Shown here: positions 1 through 6,497 of the stretch, one piece after another
Position numbering within the stretch: position 1 is the stretch's first letter
How the letters are laid out: each line of letters begins with the position of its first letter
Source: Deltaproteobacteria bacterium
GTDB taxonomy: Bacteria > Desulfobacterota > B13-G15 > RBG-16-54-18
NCBI GenBank assembly: GCA_003646745.1
Contig: QMLM01000091.1
Coordinates: 1 to 6,771, forward strand
DNA length: 6,771 nt
Direction: 5' to 3'
Made by a program: the position numbers and the translations under genes
Notes under the pieces: model-generated
Seen by the model: the letters and a program-made list of their open reading frames with translations, nothing else
Database searches by the model: none
What the model was told of the DNA's origin: nothing

Positions 1-1010
1 AAGGACACACTCTCAATTACATCCGGGTAAAGGGTCCCTTGCGCCAGGAATCCCACCTTTCCCAGTTTTTTGGCCTCTCTTTCGAAGATCACAATGAACA
101 GCTCACCGATTACCTTTCGCTTCTGTTCAGGGTCCTCTATTCCCCTTAAACGGCTCAGAAATTCTCTGCGGGCGTCTACAAAACGAAGATCTAAATGGAA
201 GGAATCTCTGAAGACCTTTAAGACCTCTTGGGCCTCCCCTTTACGCAACAGTCCATTATCCACAAAGATACAGGTAAGTTTATCGCCAATGGCCCTATAC
301 ACAAGGGCAGCCACCACGGAGGAATCGACCCCTCCGCTCAGGGCACAGATGACCCGCTCCTGCCCCACCTTTGCCCTTATCTTTTCTACTGAGGACTCTA
401 CAAAGGACCTCATGTCCCAGCTCCCGCGGCATTGGCAAATATGGAAAAGGAAATTGCGTAGGATCTCACCCCCGATCTCGGTATGGGAGACCTCAGGATG
501 GAATTGCAGGCCAAAGAACCCCCGGGCGGGATCCCCCATGGCGGCGATAGAGGAATTGGACGAATGGGCTAAAGGCAAAAAGCCAGGGGGCAGTTTCTGC
601 ACCCGGTCGCCGTGACTCATCCATACCCCATAGGCCTTCCCCTTCTCAAGTCCGGAAAAGATGTAGCGGGGTTCATCTACCCAAAGTTCCACCCCGCCAT
701 ACTCTCTCTGTCTGGAAGGAGCAACTTCCCCACCCAGCACAGAGGCCATCAACTGCATTCCATAACAGATCCCCAATACCGGGATTCCCAACTGAAAGAG
801 TTGTTCCCGTACCCGGGGGGCACCATTATCGTAGACACTGGCAGGTCCCCCCGAAAGAACGATCCCCTTTGGTGAGCTATCCCTTATTGACTCCGGCGAA
901 AGGGTGTAAGGATGAATCTCACAATAGACCTTGTATTCCCTGATCCGTCGAGCAATGAGTTGGGTATATTGAGAACCGAAATCAAGGATTAATATCTTCT
1001 CCTCGTGCAT
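1..1010 (-). CDS. guaA: GMP synthase (glutamine-hydrolysing), C-terminus cut by window edge
   Basis: Cytoplasmic enzyme that converts XMP to GMP using ATP and glutamine-derived ammonia, the last step of GMP synthesis. The 336 codons present cover the class I glutamine amidotransferase domain (about residues 5-190) and most of the ATP pyrophosphatase domain. Visible motifs are the N-terminal ILILDFGSQYTQ, the nucleophile Cys82 in GICYGMQ, the partners His171 and Glu173 in QFHPE, and the ATP-binding P-loop SGGVDSS at 225-231. The frame then runs through FVDNGLLR and QGTLYPDVIES to the edge. About 180 residues, including the dimerisation domain, should lie outside. The frame is unbroken. The start is well fixed: an in-frame TGA lies four codons upstream (1020-1022), the conserved block begins at residue 6, and GAAGG (1017-1021) sits 6 nt before the ATG. 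The start lies inside the preceding gene, a 29-bp overlap, so translation is probably coupled. Confidence 0.97.
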   Translation of the reverse strand, partial: MHEEKILILDFGSQYTQLIARRIREYKVYCEIHPYTLSPESIRDSSPKGIVLSGGPASVYDNGAPRVREQLFQLGIPVLGICYGMQLMASVLGGEVAPSRQREYGGVELWVDEPRYIFSGLEKGKAYGVWMSHGDRVQKLPPGFLPLAHSSNSSIAAMGDPARGFFGLQFHPEVSHTEIGGEILRNFLFHICQCRGSWDMRSFVESSVEKIRAKVGQERVICALSGGVDSSVVAALVYRAIGDKLTCIFVDNGLLRKGEAQEVLKVFRDSFHLDLRFVDARREFLSRLRGIEDPEQKRKVIGELFIVIFEREAKKLGKVGFLAQGTLYPDVIESVS

Positions 1011-2040
1011 CCTCTGCCTTCAAATCTATTTCGTCCAGTATCCCAGCAGCCACCAATTCCCTTACTCCCTCAGGATATCTACCTCGTTCCAAGAAAAATA
1101 TCTTCCTGCCCCACTCTACCCTCTCCTGCCTTATCTTCTCGATATACCCTTTTGGTATACCTCCCCCTGCCCCCAAACCCCCCAATAAAAGGCCAAGGTT
1201 GTACTGGGAAAGGGAAATAAAGAGAAGAAAAAGGGCAACAATCACCCCTACTCCATAGGCCAAATAGGCGGGCCTCTTCTTCAAAGTCTCAAATCCCGGC
1301 CTCAGCTTAAGAGGGATATGAGGCCTCTTAATGTCCATCGTCCGGATATATCCACCCTCTAAAAGATCTGCTAAGATCTCCAAAGTGGCAAACTTCCCAA
1401 GTAGACTTAACTCTACTACTTCCTGAACGCTCCTTTTACCATCCACTAACCTATAGATCACGTCGTGATCCTCGGGCAAACCTATCCCCTGTTCCTCTAA
1501 GACGCCCGTCTGCTGAAGGACCATATAGGAAGAAGGAACACGCCTCTCTATCTCCGGCCACTCATCCACCATTTTGAGAATGTTCAGCATTACCTCTTCA
1601 GCACTCAGCTTCACGGAGACCTTGGGAAATTGTGGAACAGAAAGAACTTCAAACTTAAACTTCCCTTCGCCCCAGCGAAATACCTCATAGATGATCTCAT
1701 GGATCTGGGTATAAAGGGCGTTAAGTATGGCTTGCTCGTCGGCCATCCCCTCTTCCACAAGGATCTCCCCAAGGTATCGGGCTGTCTCCTTCTGTCTACG
1801 GAGGGCTACCTCGAAGTCCTCCCGGGAAATAATCCCTGTCTTTACCAACCTCTGGCCTAAAAGTTTTTCCTCCTCCCTTTGACTGGAAGTAGCATGGGTT
1901 ATCAGGCCCTCGGAAAAGAATATAGCAGCCTCCTCCCCTTTCTTGCCCCATACTCTGAGGACCCCAGATTTACCCTGTTGGCCTAAAAGCTGAATCACCT
2001 CTAAGACATTAAAATCTCGTAGATTCCCCTCTAAGGCCAT
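982..2040 (-). CDS. DUF4388 domain protein with single membrane anchor
   Basis: A 352-residue protein of unknown specific function. The N-terminus (about 1-130) is a DUF4388/PATAN-type domain. It opens with MALEGNLRDFNVLEVIQLLG, followed by a GVLRVW strand and FFSEGLITHA. It includes helical repeats of the form LGQRLVKTGIIS (61-72) and LGEILVEEGMAD (90-101) that resemble the N-terminal domain of GspE/PilB ATPases. Residues about 145-235 look like a second winged-helix segment. One membrane helix lies at about 257-278, preceded by KLRPGFETLKKR, so the N-terminal part should be cytoplasmic and the 75-residue tail extracytoplasmic. Proteins of this family are linked to regulation and surface motility in deltaproteobacteria and cyanobacteria, but no partner can be named here. 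The start is well supported by AGGAGGTGA 7 nt upstream. It lies 7 nt after the TPR gene, and its last 29 bp overlap guaA. Confidence 0.88.
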   Translation of the reverse strand: MALEGNLRDFNVLEVIQLLGQQGKSGVLRVWGKKGEEAAIFFSEGLITHATSSQREEEKLLGQRLVKTGIISREDFEVALRRQKETARYLGEILVEEGMADEQAILNALYTQIHEIIYEVFRWGEGKFKFEVLSVPQFPKVSVKLSAEEVMLNILKMVDEWPEIERRVPSSYMVLQQTGVLEEQGIGLPEDHDVIYRLVDGKRSVQEVVELSLLGKFATLEILADLLEGGYIRTMDIKRPHIPLKLRPGFETLKKRPAYLAYGVGVIVALFLLFISLSQYNLGLLLGGLGAGGGIPKGYIEKIRQERVEWGRKIFFLERGRYPEGVRELVAAGILDEIDLKAEDARGEDINP

Positions 2041-2047
2041 CCCTATA

Positions 2048-2056
2048 TCACCTCCT
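2048..2056 (-). promoter_or_regulatory. Strong ribosome binding site overlapping the TPR gene's stop codon
   Basis: AGGAGGTGA, complementary to the 16S rRNA tail over nine bases, lies 7 nt before the DUF4388 gene's ATG. The same nine bases encode the last two arginines and the TGA stop of the TPR gene. Ribosomes finishing that gene therefore sit on the initiation site of the next one, which suggests coupled translation. Confidence 0.8.
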
Positions 2057-3994
2057 AATCCCCTCTAGCGAGAATGGGGGTTCAAATACCTCCAAATCCA
2101 CCTTTTTATAGGCCCCTTTGAGCACCAAAAGGTAAAATACAACAAAGGCCACGCCGATCAAAATCCCTCCCTCATAGAGGCCATAAATGGAAGAAGGGAT
2201 GGGAGGAGGAATTACAACATTCCAATAGTAAAATTTCACCAAAAAGATGAAGAATATCCAGAGAAAGAAAAGACCCCGTAGATTGTAGCCCTTCCAGACA
2301 TGTCCCCCCCCTGAAATGATAAGAGGAATAATTTTCTCATAAAGTCCTTTGCGCCTCTGGAATACCTTAATCTCCCACAACTTCCTCTCTTTTAGCTCTT
2401 GGTCTATCTCCTTTCCTTTTAAGATACGAAAGCACCTGATACATATCTTCTTTCTTCCCTCCTTCCTTGCATAAGTTTGAGTGCTGATCAACCCACAAAG
2501 GGAGCACTTCCACCAGCCCATCCTTCCCCTTCCTATGTAAGACAAAACAATCAGCAAGGCGAAGAAGGTCAAAGGAGGGATAAAGGGGAAACGAGGGGAA
2601 AGGCTCCGAAGCCAGACATCCAATGCCAGAAAAGACGGGCCGGTTGTACGCCAAAGCTCGGCAAAAAACCTCCTGCGAAGGCGCTCCATGGAGATGATCT
2701 CATCTATCACACTTCGATTGGGATGAGGGGAGTCGATCTCCAAATGGGCCCCGATTACCTTTGGACTTAGCTCCTTGGCCCTTTGAAAGTTTTTATCGGC
2801 ATCTTGCAGCAGAAGCATCGATTTCTGTGAGAGGGCCTTGCTCAAATTGAAGTAATATACACCATTGTAGGGATCAAGTTTGATGGCCTGTTGATATAAC
2901 CTGATTGCCGCCTCCGGCTCGCCGAGGGCTAAATAGAGATTTCCGAGATTAGAGATAACTTCAGGATCGGAAGGATTTAAATCCATGACCTTCTGGTAAT
3001 ATTTCCTCGCCTTCTCATAATCCCCTTCCCTTTTGAAAGCCAAGGCTAAAGTAAACAAGGCATCTCGATCTCTCGGATGCGTTTGGCCCCAAAGCTGAAG
3101 CCTTTCCAAGGCCTTAGGCTCCCTTTCACCGTAAGTGGCTTCGTAGATATCGAAAACTGCCTGTACTTCCTGCCCTTTCACAAAATTAAAAAGGGCCCCT
3201 CCAACAGGAGGTATGTAGGTGACAAGAAAGAGGGAAAGAACTAAGACCCCTTTTTCACCCCTGGTCAAGTACCTCCAAAGGATAATGCACCAGAAAAGAC
3301 CGCACCACAAGATATTGAGTTGCAGGAGAAAAGGGATGAAGAGAAGGAAAATTCGCCCCACCCCTCTTATCATCTCTTTCTTCTCACCCCTTAACTCCTC
3401 CTTTAACGCATTGATATATAAAGGCAGACGTTTAATAAAAACCAATACACAAAAGGTCAAAATTGCCAAGAGGGCACCTATAGCTACAATATACAACAGA
3501 CCCAATGCTTGAGTAGTTACCAAGGGTAAGTTTCGGAGATAGACCTTCAGTCCCTCGAAGTATTTCCCCAGGGTAGGATATATCCTCCATCTCTCCCTTT
3601 CCCAAAAGATATGACCTGCGTAGAAATATACATAGGGCAAATCAGGGGCCATCCTCTGTGAGTATCCAGCTAATTTCAGCGCCCTGTCCTTATCCTCCAG
3701 CTTGACGCCTTCCCGTATTAACAACAGAGCATATTCCCATAAATTCATAATCCCTTTGTCGAGCTTTAATTTGATGATCTCCTCTAGCTGCTGCTCACCG
3801 ATCTTAGACCCTCTCTCTGAGATCACCTCCTGTCTCTTAGCCCATAGTTGCTGGAAATCCTGTAGGGGGGATAAAACTACTCCCTCATTCTCTCCTAGCT
3901 GTTCGGCCCCCAAAACCCCCACTGCTCCGTAAAAAAGAAGGAGAAAGGGAAAGCAAAAGATATATAAATCCTTCAACCCTTTACCCAAAATCAT
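2048..3994 (-). CDS. Multi-pass membrane protein with TPR repeats and a CxxC-CxxC zinc-ribbon-like motif
   Basis: I do not recognise a named gene. Numbered from the ATG at 3994 (648 residues), there is a signal-like hydrophobic stretch (10-29), then a soluble N-terminal region. Membrane segments follow at about 161-188, 213-241 and 249-271. Next come about three tetratricopeptide repeats (310-411; for example LGNLYLALGEPEAAIRLYQQ), a membrane helix (471-488), CSLC and CIRC pairs (Cys497/500 and 518/521, 17 residues between the pairs) in a basic loop, and two more helices (573-591, 604-627). TPRs bind proteins, so a membrane scaffold role is likely but inferred. The stretch SGGGHVWKGYNLRG before the last pair of helices resembles the glycine-rich lead-in of small TM2-type membrane modules. 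The start is uncertain. A TTG at 4015 would overlap guaB by 8 bp but has no visible ribosome site and would add acidic residues before the signal-like helix, so I prefer the ATG, 13 nt after guaB. Confidence 0.85.
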   Translation of the reverse strand: MILGKGLKDLYIFCFPFLLLFYGAVGVLGAEQLGENEGVVLSPLQDFQQLWAKRQEVISERGSKIGEQQLEEIIKLKLDKGIMNLWEYALLLIREGVKLEDKDRALKLAGYSQRMAPDLPYVYFYAGHIFWERERWRIYPTLGKYFEGLKVYLRNLPLVTTQALGLLYIVAIGALLAILTFCVLVFIKRLPLYINALKEELRGEKKEMIRGVGRIFLLFIPFLLQLNILWCGLFWCIILWRYLTRGEKGVLVLSLFLVTYIPPVGGALFNFVKGQEVQAVFDIYEATYGEREPKALERLQLWGQTHPRDRDALFTLALAFKREGDYEKARKYYQKVMDLNPSDPEVISNLGNLYLALGEPEAAIRLYQQAIKLDPYNGVYYFNLSKALSQKSMLLLQDADKNFQRAKELSPKVIGAHLEIDSPHPNRSVIDEIISMERLRRRFFAELWRTTGPSFLALDVWLRSLSPRFPFIPPLTFFALLIVLSYIGRGRMGWWKCSLCGLISTQTYARKEGRKKICIRCFRILKGKEIDQELKERKLWEIKVFQRRKGLYEKIIPLIISGGGHVWKGYNLRGLFFLWIFFIFLVKFYYWNVVIPPPIPSSIYGLYEGGILIGVAFVVFYLLVLKGAYKKVDLEVFEPPFSLEGIRR

Positions 3995-4007
3995 CTCCTC
4001 ATCAATC

Positions 4008-5471
4008 CTACTCAATACGATAATTTGGGGCTTCCTTGGTTATAATTACATCATGAACATGGCTTTCACGCAGTCCTGCGCTTGTTATTTTAATAAACCG
4101 TGCTTTTTCTTTTAAATCTTTAATATTTTTACATCCTACATAGCCCATCCCTGCCTTAAGGCCTCCGATCAATTGGTGGATGCAGAAAGACAGGGCCCCC
4201 CTATAGGGGACTCTTCCTTCTATCCCTTCAGGAACCAACTTTCCTTCTTCCACGTTACTTTGGAAGTATCTATCTCTGCTCCCTTCTCGCATGGCCTCAA
4301 GGGAACCCATCCCACGATAGACCTTGTAGCTGCGACCTTGATAGAGGACCATCTCGCCAGGACTCTCATCAGTGCCAGCAAACAGATTGCCTATCATAAC
4401 CGCGTCCGCTCCCGCAGCTATAGCCTTGGTCACATCGCCGGAGTATTTCACGCCACCATCGGAGATTATGGGGATGTTGAACTTTTGGGCTACCTTGGCA
4501 GCCTTCATGATCGCTGTTATCTGTGGCACACCAATCCCCGCTACTACTCTAGTAGTACATATGGACCCGGGACCTACCCCAACCTTGACAGCATCTGCTC
4601 CCGCCTCGATCAAAGCAACAGTTCCCTCCTCAGTAGCTACATTGCCAGCGATGATCTGGCAGATCGGAAACTCTTTGCGAATCCATTTTACCGCCTCGAT
4701 CACCCCCCGAGAGTGGCCGTGAGCGGAATCGACCACTATTACATCCACCCCTGCCTCGATTAGGGCCCTGGTCCTGTCCTCCAAGTCCTTGCCCACCCCT
4801 ACGGCGGCCCCAACCCTGAGACGGCCCAGATAATCCTTGCAGGCATAAGGGTGGCTTTCCATCTTCTCAATGTCCTTGATGGTGATCAGCCCCTTTAAGT
4901 TGTTCTGCTCGTCTACCACCAGCAACTTCTCTATTCGGTGACTGTGGAGTATCTCCTTTGACTCCTCCAAGCTAATCCCCTCAGGGACTGTAACCAAGTT
5001 CTCTTTGGTCATCACCGTGGAGATCTCCGCATCCAGCCTCCTCTCAAACCTCAGATCACGATTGGTCAAAATCCCCACCAACTTGCCATTTTTAGTAACC
5101 GGGACCCCTGAAATCCTATATCTTTTCATTACCTCCAAAGCCTCAAATACCTTTTGTTCGGGCTCCATGGTGATGGGGTCAACAATCATACCACTTTCGT
5201 ACTTTTTTACCTTGTCCACCTCGGCCACCTGGGCCTCAATGGTGAGGTTGCGATGTATAATCCCTATCCCCCCCTCTTGAGCCATGCTGATGGCTGTTCT
5301 GGCCTCGGTGACCGTATCCATAGCTGCACTCAAAAGGGGGATGTTGAGACTAATGGAATTGGTAAGCCTGGTACTGACGTCTACCTCCTGGGGAAGGACC
5401 TCTGATCCTGCAGGGACCAAGAGGATATCGTCAAATGTCAGACCTTCTTCTATCTCTGTCAATTCTTCCAT
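4008..5471 (-). CDS. guaB: Inosine-5'-monophosphate dehydrogenase
   Basis: Oxidises IMP to XMP with NAD+, the committed step of guanine nucleotide synthesis, as a cytoplasmic tetramer or octamer. The 487-residue length is typical of bacterial IMPDH. It shows the N-terminal GLTFDDILLVP, a catalytic barrel split by two CBS domains (about 98-208; GVPV, VGILTNRDLR, KLLVVDE, LKGLITIKDIE), and the dinucleotide-site region VDSAHGHS. The catalytic loop GVGPGSICTTR has its nucleophile at Cys305, and the flap has the RYFQ dyad Arg401/Tyr402 followed by EGIEGRVPYRG. Cys305 and the dyad fall at the same positions as in E. coli GuaB. The CBS pair is the usual site of purine nucleotide control. I start at the ATG at 5471 because GGGAG (5479-5483) lies 7 nt upstream. 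An in-frame TTG at 5507 would lie upstream of the promoter -10 box and so outside the transcript. First gene of the minus-strand run. Confidence 0.98.
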   Translation of the reverse strand: MEELTEIEEGLTFDDILLVPAGSEVLPQEVDVSTRLTNSISLNIPLLSAAMDTVTEARTAISMAQEGGIGIIHRNLTIEAQVAEVDKVKKYESGMIVDPITMEPEQKVFEALEVMKRYRISGVPVTKNGKLVGILTNRDLRFERRLDAEISTVMTKENLVTVPEGISLEESKEILHSHRIEKLLVVDEQNNLKGLITIKDIEKMESHPYACKDYLGRLRVGAAVGVGKDLEDRTRALIEAGVDVIVVDSAHGHSRGVIEAVKWIRKEFPICQIIAGNVATEEGTVALIEAGADAVKVGVGPGSICTTRVVAGIGVPQITAIMKAAKVAQKFNIPIISDGGVKYSGDVTKAIAAGADAVMIGNLFAGTDESPGEMVLYQGRSYKVYRGMGSLEAMREGSRDRYFQSNVEEGKLVPEGIEGRVPYRGALSFCIHQLIGGLKAGMGYVGCKNIKDLKEKARFIKITSAGLRESHVHDVIITKEAPNYRIE

Positions 5472-5478
5472 AAAAACA

Positions 5479-5483
5479 CTCCC
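5479..5483 (-). promoter_or_regulatory. Ribosome binding site fixing the guaB start
   Basis: GGGAG on the minus strand lies 7 nt before the ATG at 5471. It supports that start over the longer in-frame reading from TTG at 5507, which would begin inside the promoter. Confidence 0.75.
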
Positions 5484-5497
5484 AAAAACTTTTTTGC

Positions 5498-5526
5498 AAT
5501 ATATCAAACCACCACCTTGATGTCAA
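5498..5526 (-). promoter_or_regulatory. Sigma70-type promoter of the guaB operon
   Basis: Read on the minus strand, a perfect -35 box TTGACA (5521-5526) is followed after exactly 17 nt (5504-5520) by TATATT (5498-5503), five of six matches to the -10 consensus. TGA directly before the -10 gives an extended -10 (TGn). Transcription should start near 5491, leaving a leader of about 20 nt that holds only the ribosome site. That leaves no room for a riboswitch or attenuator. No other comparable promoter was seen before the downstream genes of the run, so this one probably drives all four. Confidence 0.85.
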
Positions 5527-5630
5527 CTGAAGGGGCAAGAGGGACTGAAACCTGCTTTCCCAAAACTGATCTTCTTTCCATTGGAATAATCTTGTGTTAA
5601 ACTCTTTTATAACCGGACATCGGTAATTAT

Positions 5631-5635
5631 GGAGG
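5631..5635 (+). promoter_or_regulatory. Ribosome binding site of trmI
   Basis: GGAGG lies only 4 nt before the ATG at 5640, slightly close but with strong complementarity. It supports this ATG as the trmI start. Confidence 0.7.
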
Positions 5636-5639
5636 GAAA

Positions 5640-6425
5640 ATGACCCAACCCATCGCGGAAGGAGAGTGCATCATACTCTTAGATCCTACCGATGAGAAAG
5701 AATTTTTCTTCAAGATGAGGAAGGGGGGGCATATCAACCTCCATAAAGGAAAAATCCTTCACGATGAAATTATTGGTAAGTCAGAGGGTGCAGTGGTGCA
5801 CAGCTCTAGAGGAAATCCGTTTCTCATCCTCAGACCTACCCTATATCAGTTCATCATGCATATGAAGAGGGACACCCAGATCATCTACCCTAAGGACCTA
5901 GCCTTGATCTTGGTCTACGCCGACATCTATCCTGGATGTATCGTCCTTGAGGCTGGCATTGGCTCAGGTGCCCTGACCTTGGCGCTGCTGCGAGGGGTAG
6001 GAGAAAAGGGCAAGGTCATCTCCTATGAGGTACGGGAGGAATTCATCCGCCGGGCAAAAAAGAACATCGGCCTTTTCTTGGGAGATCCGCCCAACCTGGA
6101 GGTAAAGCAGAGGGATATATACGAGGGTATAGAAGAAAAAGGGTTGGATAGGGTTATCTTAGATGTCCCTGAGCCTTGGCGTGTGGTAAACGATGTGGCT
6201 GAAAGCTTGCGTCCAGGGGGGATGCTCCTAGGCTATCTCCCCACCATCATCCAGGTTAAGTCCTTGGTAGATGCCCTGCGGGAGGACAGAAGGTTCAGCT
6301 CCATACAGGTCTTTGAGTCTTTGATCAGAAATTGGAATATCGAAGGATTGAGCGTGCGTCCCTTTCACCGCATGGTTGCCCACACAGGCTTTTTGACACT
6401 GGCCAGGAGGGGGAAAATCTATTAG
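5640..6425 (+). CDS. trmI: tRNA (adenine(58)-N1)-methyltransferase
   Basis: S-adenosylmethionine-dependent enzyme that makes m1A at position 58 in the T-loop of tRNA, stabilising the tertiary fold. Family members act as homotetramers in the cytoplasm. The 261-residue protein has a small N-terminal beta domain (about 1-60) and a Rossmann methyltransferase domain. Motif I is EAGIGSGALT (104-113), the ribose-binding acidic residue is Glu130 in SYEVREEF, and Asp159 in QRDIYEG is the likely adenine contact. The family motif DVPEPW (175-180) follows, with RPFHRMVAHTGFL (240-252) at the end. Length and motifs are normal for bacterial TrmI. The gene is transcribed alone, away from guaB, and faces the sppA-like gene. 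The enzyme is absent from E. coli but known in Thermus, Aquifex, actinobacteria and others. The Thermus enzyme is needed for growth at high temperature, so it gives a mild hint of a thermophile. Confidence 0.95.
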   Translation: MTQPIAEGECIILLDPTDEKEFFFKMRKGGHINLHKGKILHDEIIGKSEGAVVHSSRGNPFLILRPTLYQFIMHMKRDTQIIYPKDLALILVYADIYPGCIVLEAGIGSGALTLALLRGVGEKGKVISYEVREEFIRRAKKNIGLFLGDPPNLEVKQRDIYEGIEEKGLDRVILDVPEPWRVVNDVAESLRPGGMLLGYLPTIIQVKSLVDALREDRRFSSIQVFESLIRNWNIEGLSVRPFHRMVAHTGFLTLARRGKIY

Positions 6426-6432
6426 TTCAATC

Positions 6433-6470
6433 TTTGGTGATCCCCTCAGTGCCAATGCATTGATACCAAA
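6433..6470. terminator. Weak hairpin between convergent trmI and sppA-like genes
   Basis: TTTGGT-G-ATC (6433-6442) pairs with GATACCAAA (6462-6470), giving a nine-pair stem with one bulged G and a 19-nt loop that carries most of a 10-bp palindrome, CAATGCATTG (6453-6462). It lies between the two convergent stop codons, where a bidirectional terminator would be expected. The stem is AT-rich and no T-run follows it on either strand, so it does not look like a good intrinsic terminator. Confidence 0.22.
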
Positions 6471-6497
6471 AACCTAACAAAACGATAGTGGCATGAG

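Larger units (their letters stand above)
5472..5639. other. Divergent intergenic region between guaB and trmI
   Basis: 168 bp separating the two divergent genes. The guaB side holds the strong promoter. The trmI side has only weak promoter-like elements: TATAAC (5608-5613, five of six) without a -35 box at the usual distance, or TTGGAA (5581-5586) with TTTTAT (5605-5610) at an 18-nt spacing. Three copies of ACTGA (5526-5530, 5544-5548, 5565-5569) lie next to and upstream of the guaB -35 box. A short imperfect palindrome TTCCA-T-TGGAA is at 5576-5586. No RNA gene or small coding gene was seen. Confidence 0.6.

Noticed and set aside
70..875. Two long plus-strand open frames (70-615 and 612-875) opposite the guaA region
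   Set aside because: The minus strand here encodes an unbroken GMP synthase with all catalytic motifs. The plus frames are its antisense shadows, with low-complexity, non-protein-like composition.
2367..2654. Second minus-strand frame inside the TPR gene
   Set aside because: It is an out-of-frame reading within the cysteine and helix region of the real protein, with no start signal and no recognisable domain.
4173..4763. A 196-codon plus-strand open frame inside guaB
   Set aside because: It is antisense to the conserved catalytic core of IMP dehydrogenase, has no ribosome site or recognisable domain, and follows from codon usage on the real strand.
5472..5507. N-terminal 12-residue extension of GuaB from TTG at 5507
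   Set aside because: The codon lies upstream of the -10 box and no ribosome site precedes it. The ATG at 5471 has GGGAG at 7 nt and gives the normal family length.
5472..5639. Purine riboswitch or attenuator upstream of guaB
   Set aside because: The predicted transcript leader is only about 20 nt, too short for any aptamer. The remaining sequence upstream of the promoter shows no strong nested hairpins.
5629..5643. Four-codon mini-frame ATG GAG GGA AAA TGA overlapping the trmI start as ATGA
   Set aside because: It has no ribosome site of its own and simply contains the trmI ribosome site; a chance product of GGAGGGAAAATGA.
6228..6455. Minus-strand frame opposite the 3' end of trmI
   Set aside because: It is antisense to conserved TrmI motifs, including MVAHTGFL, and carries no ribosome site or family resemblance.
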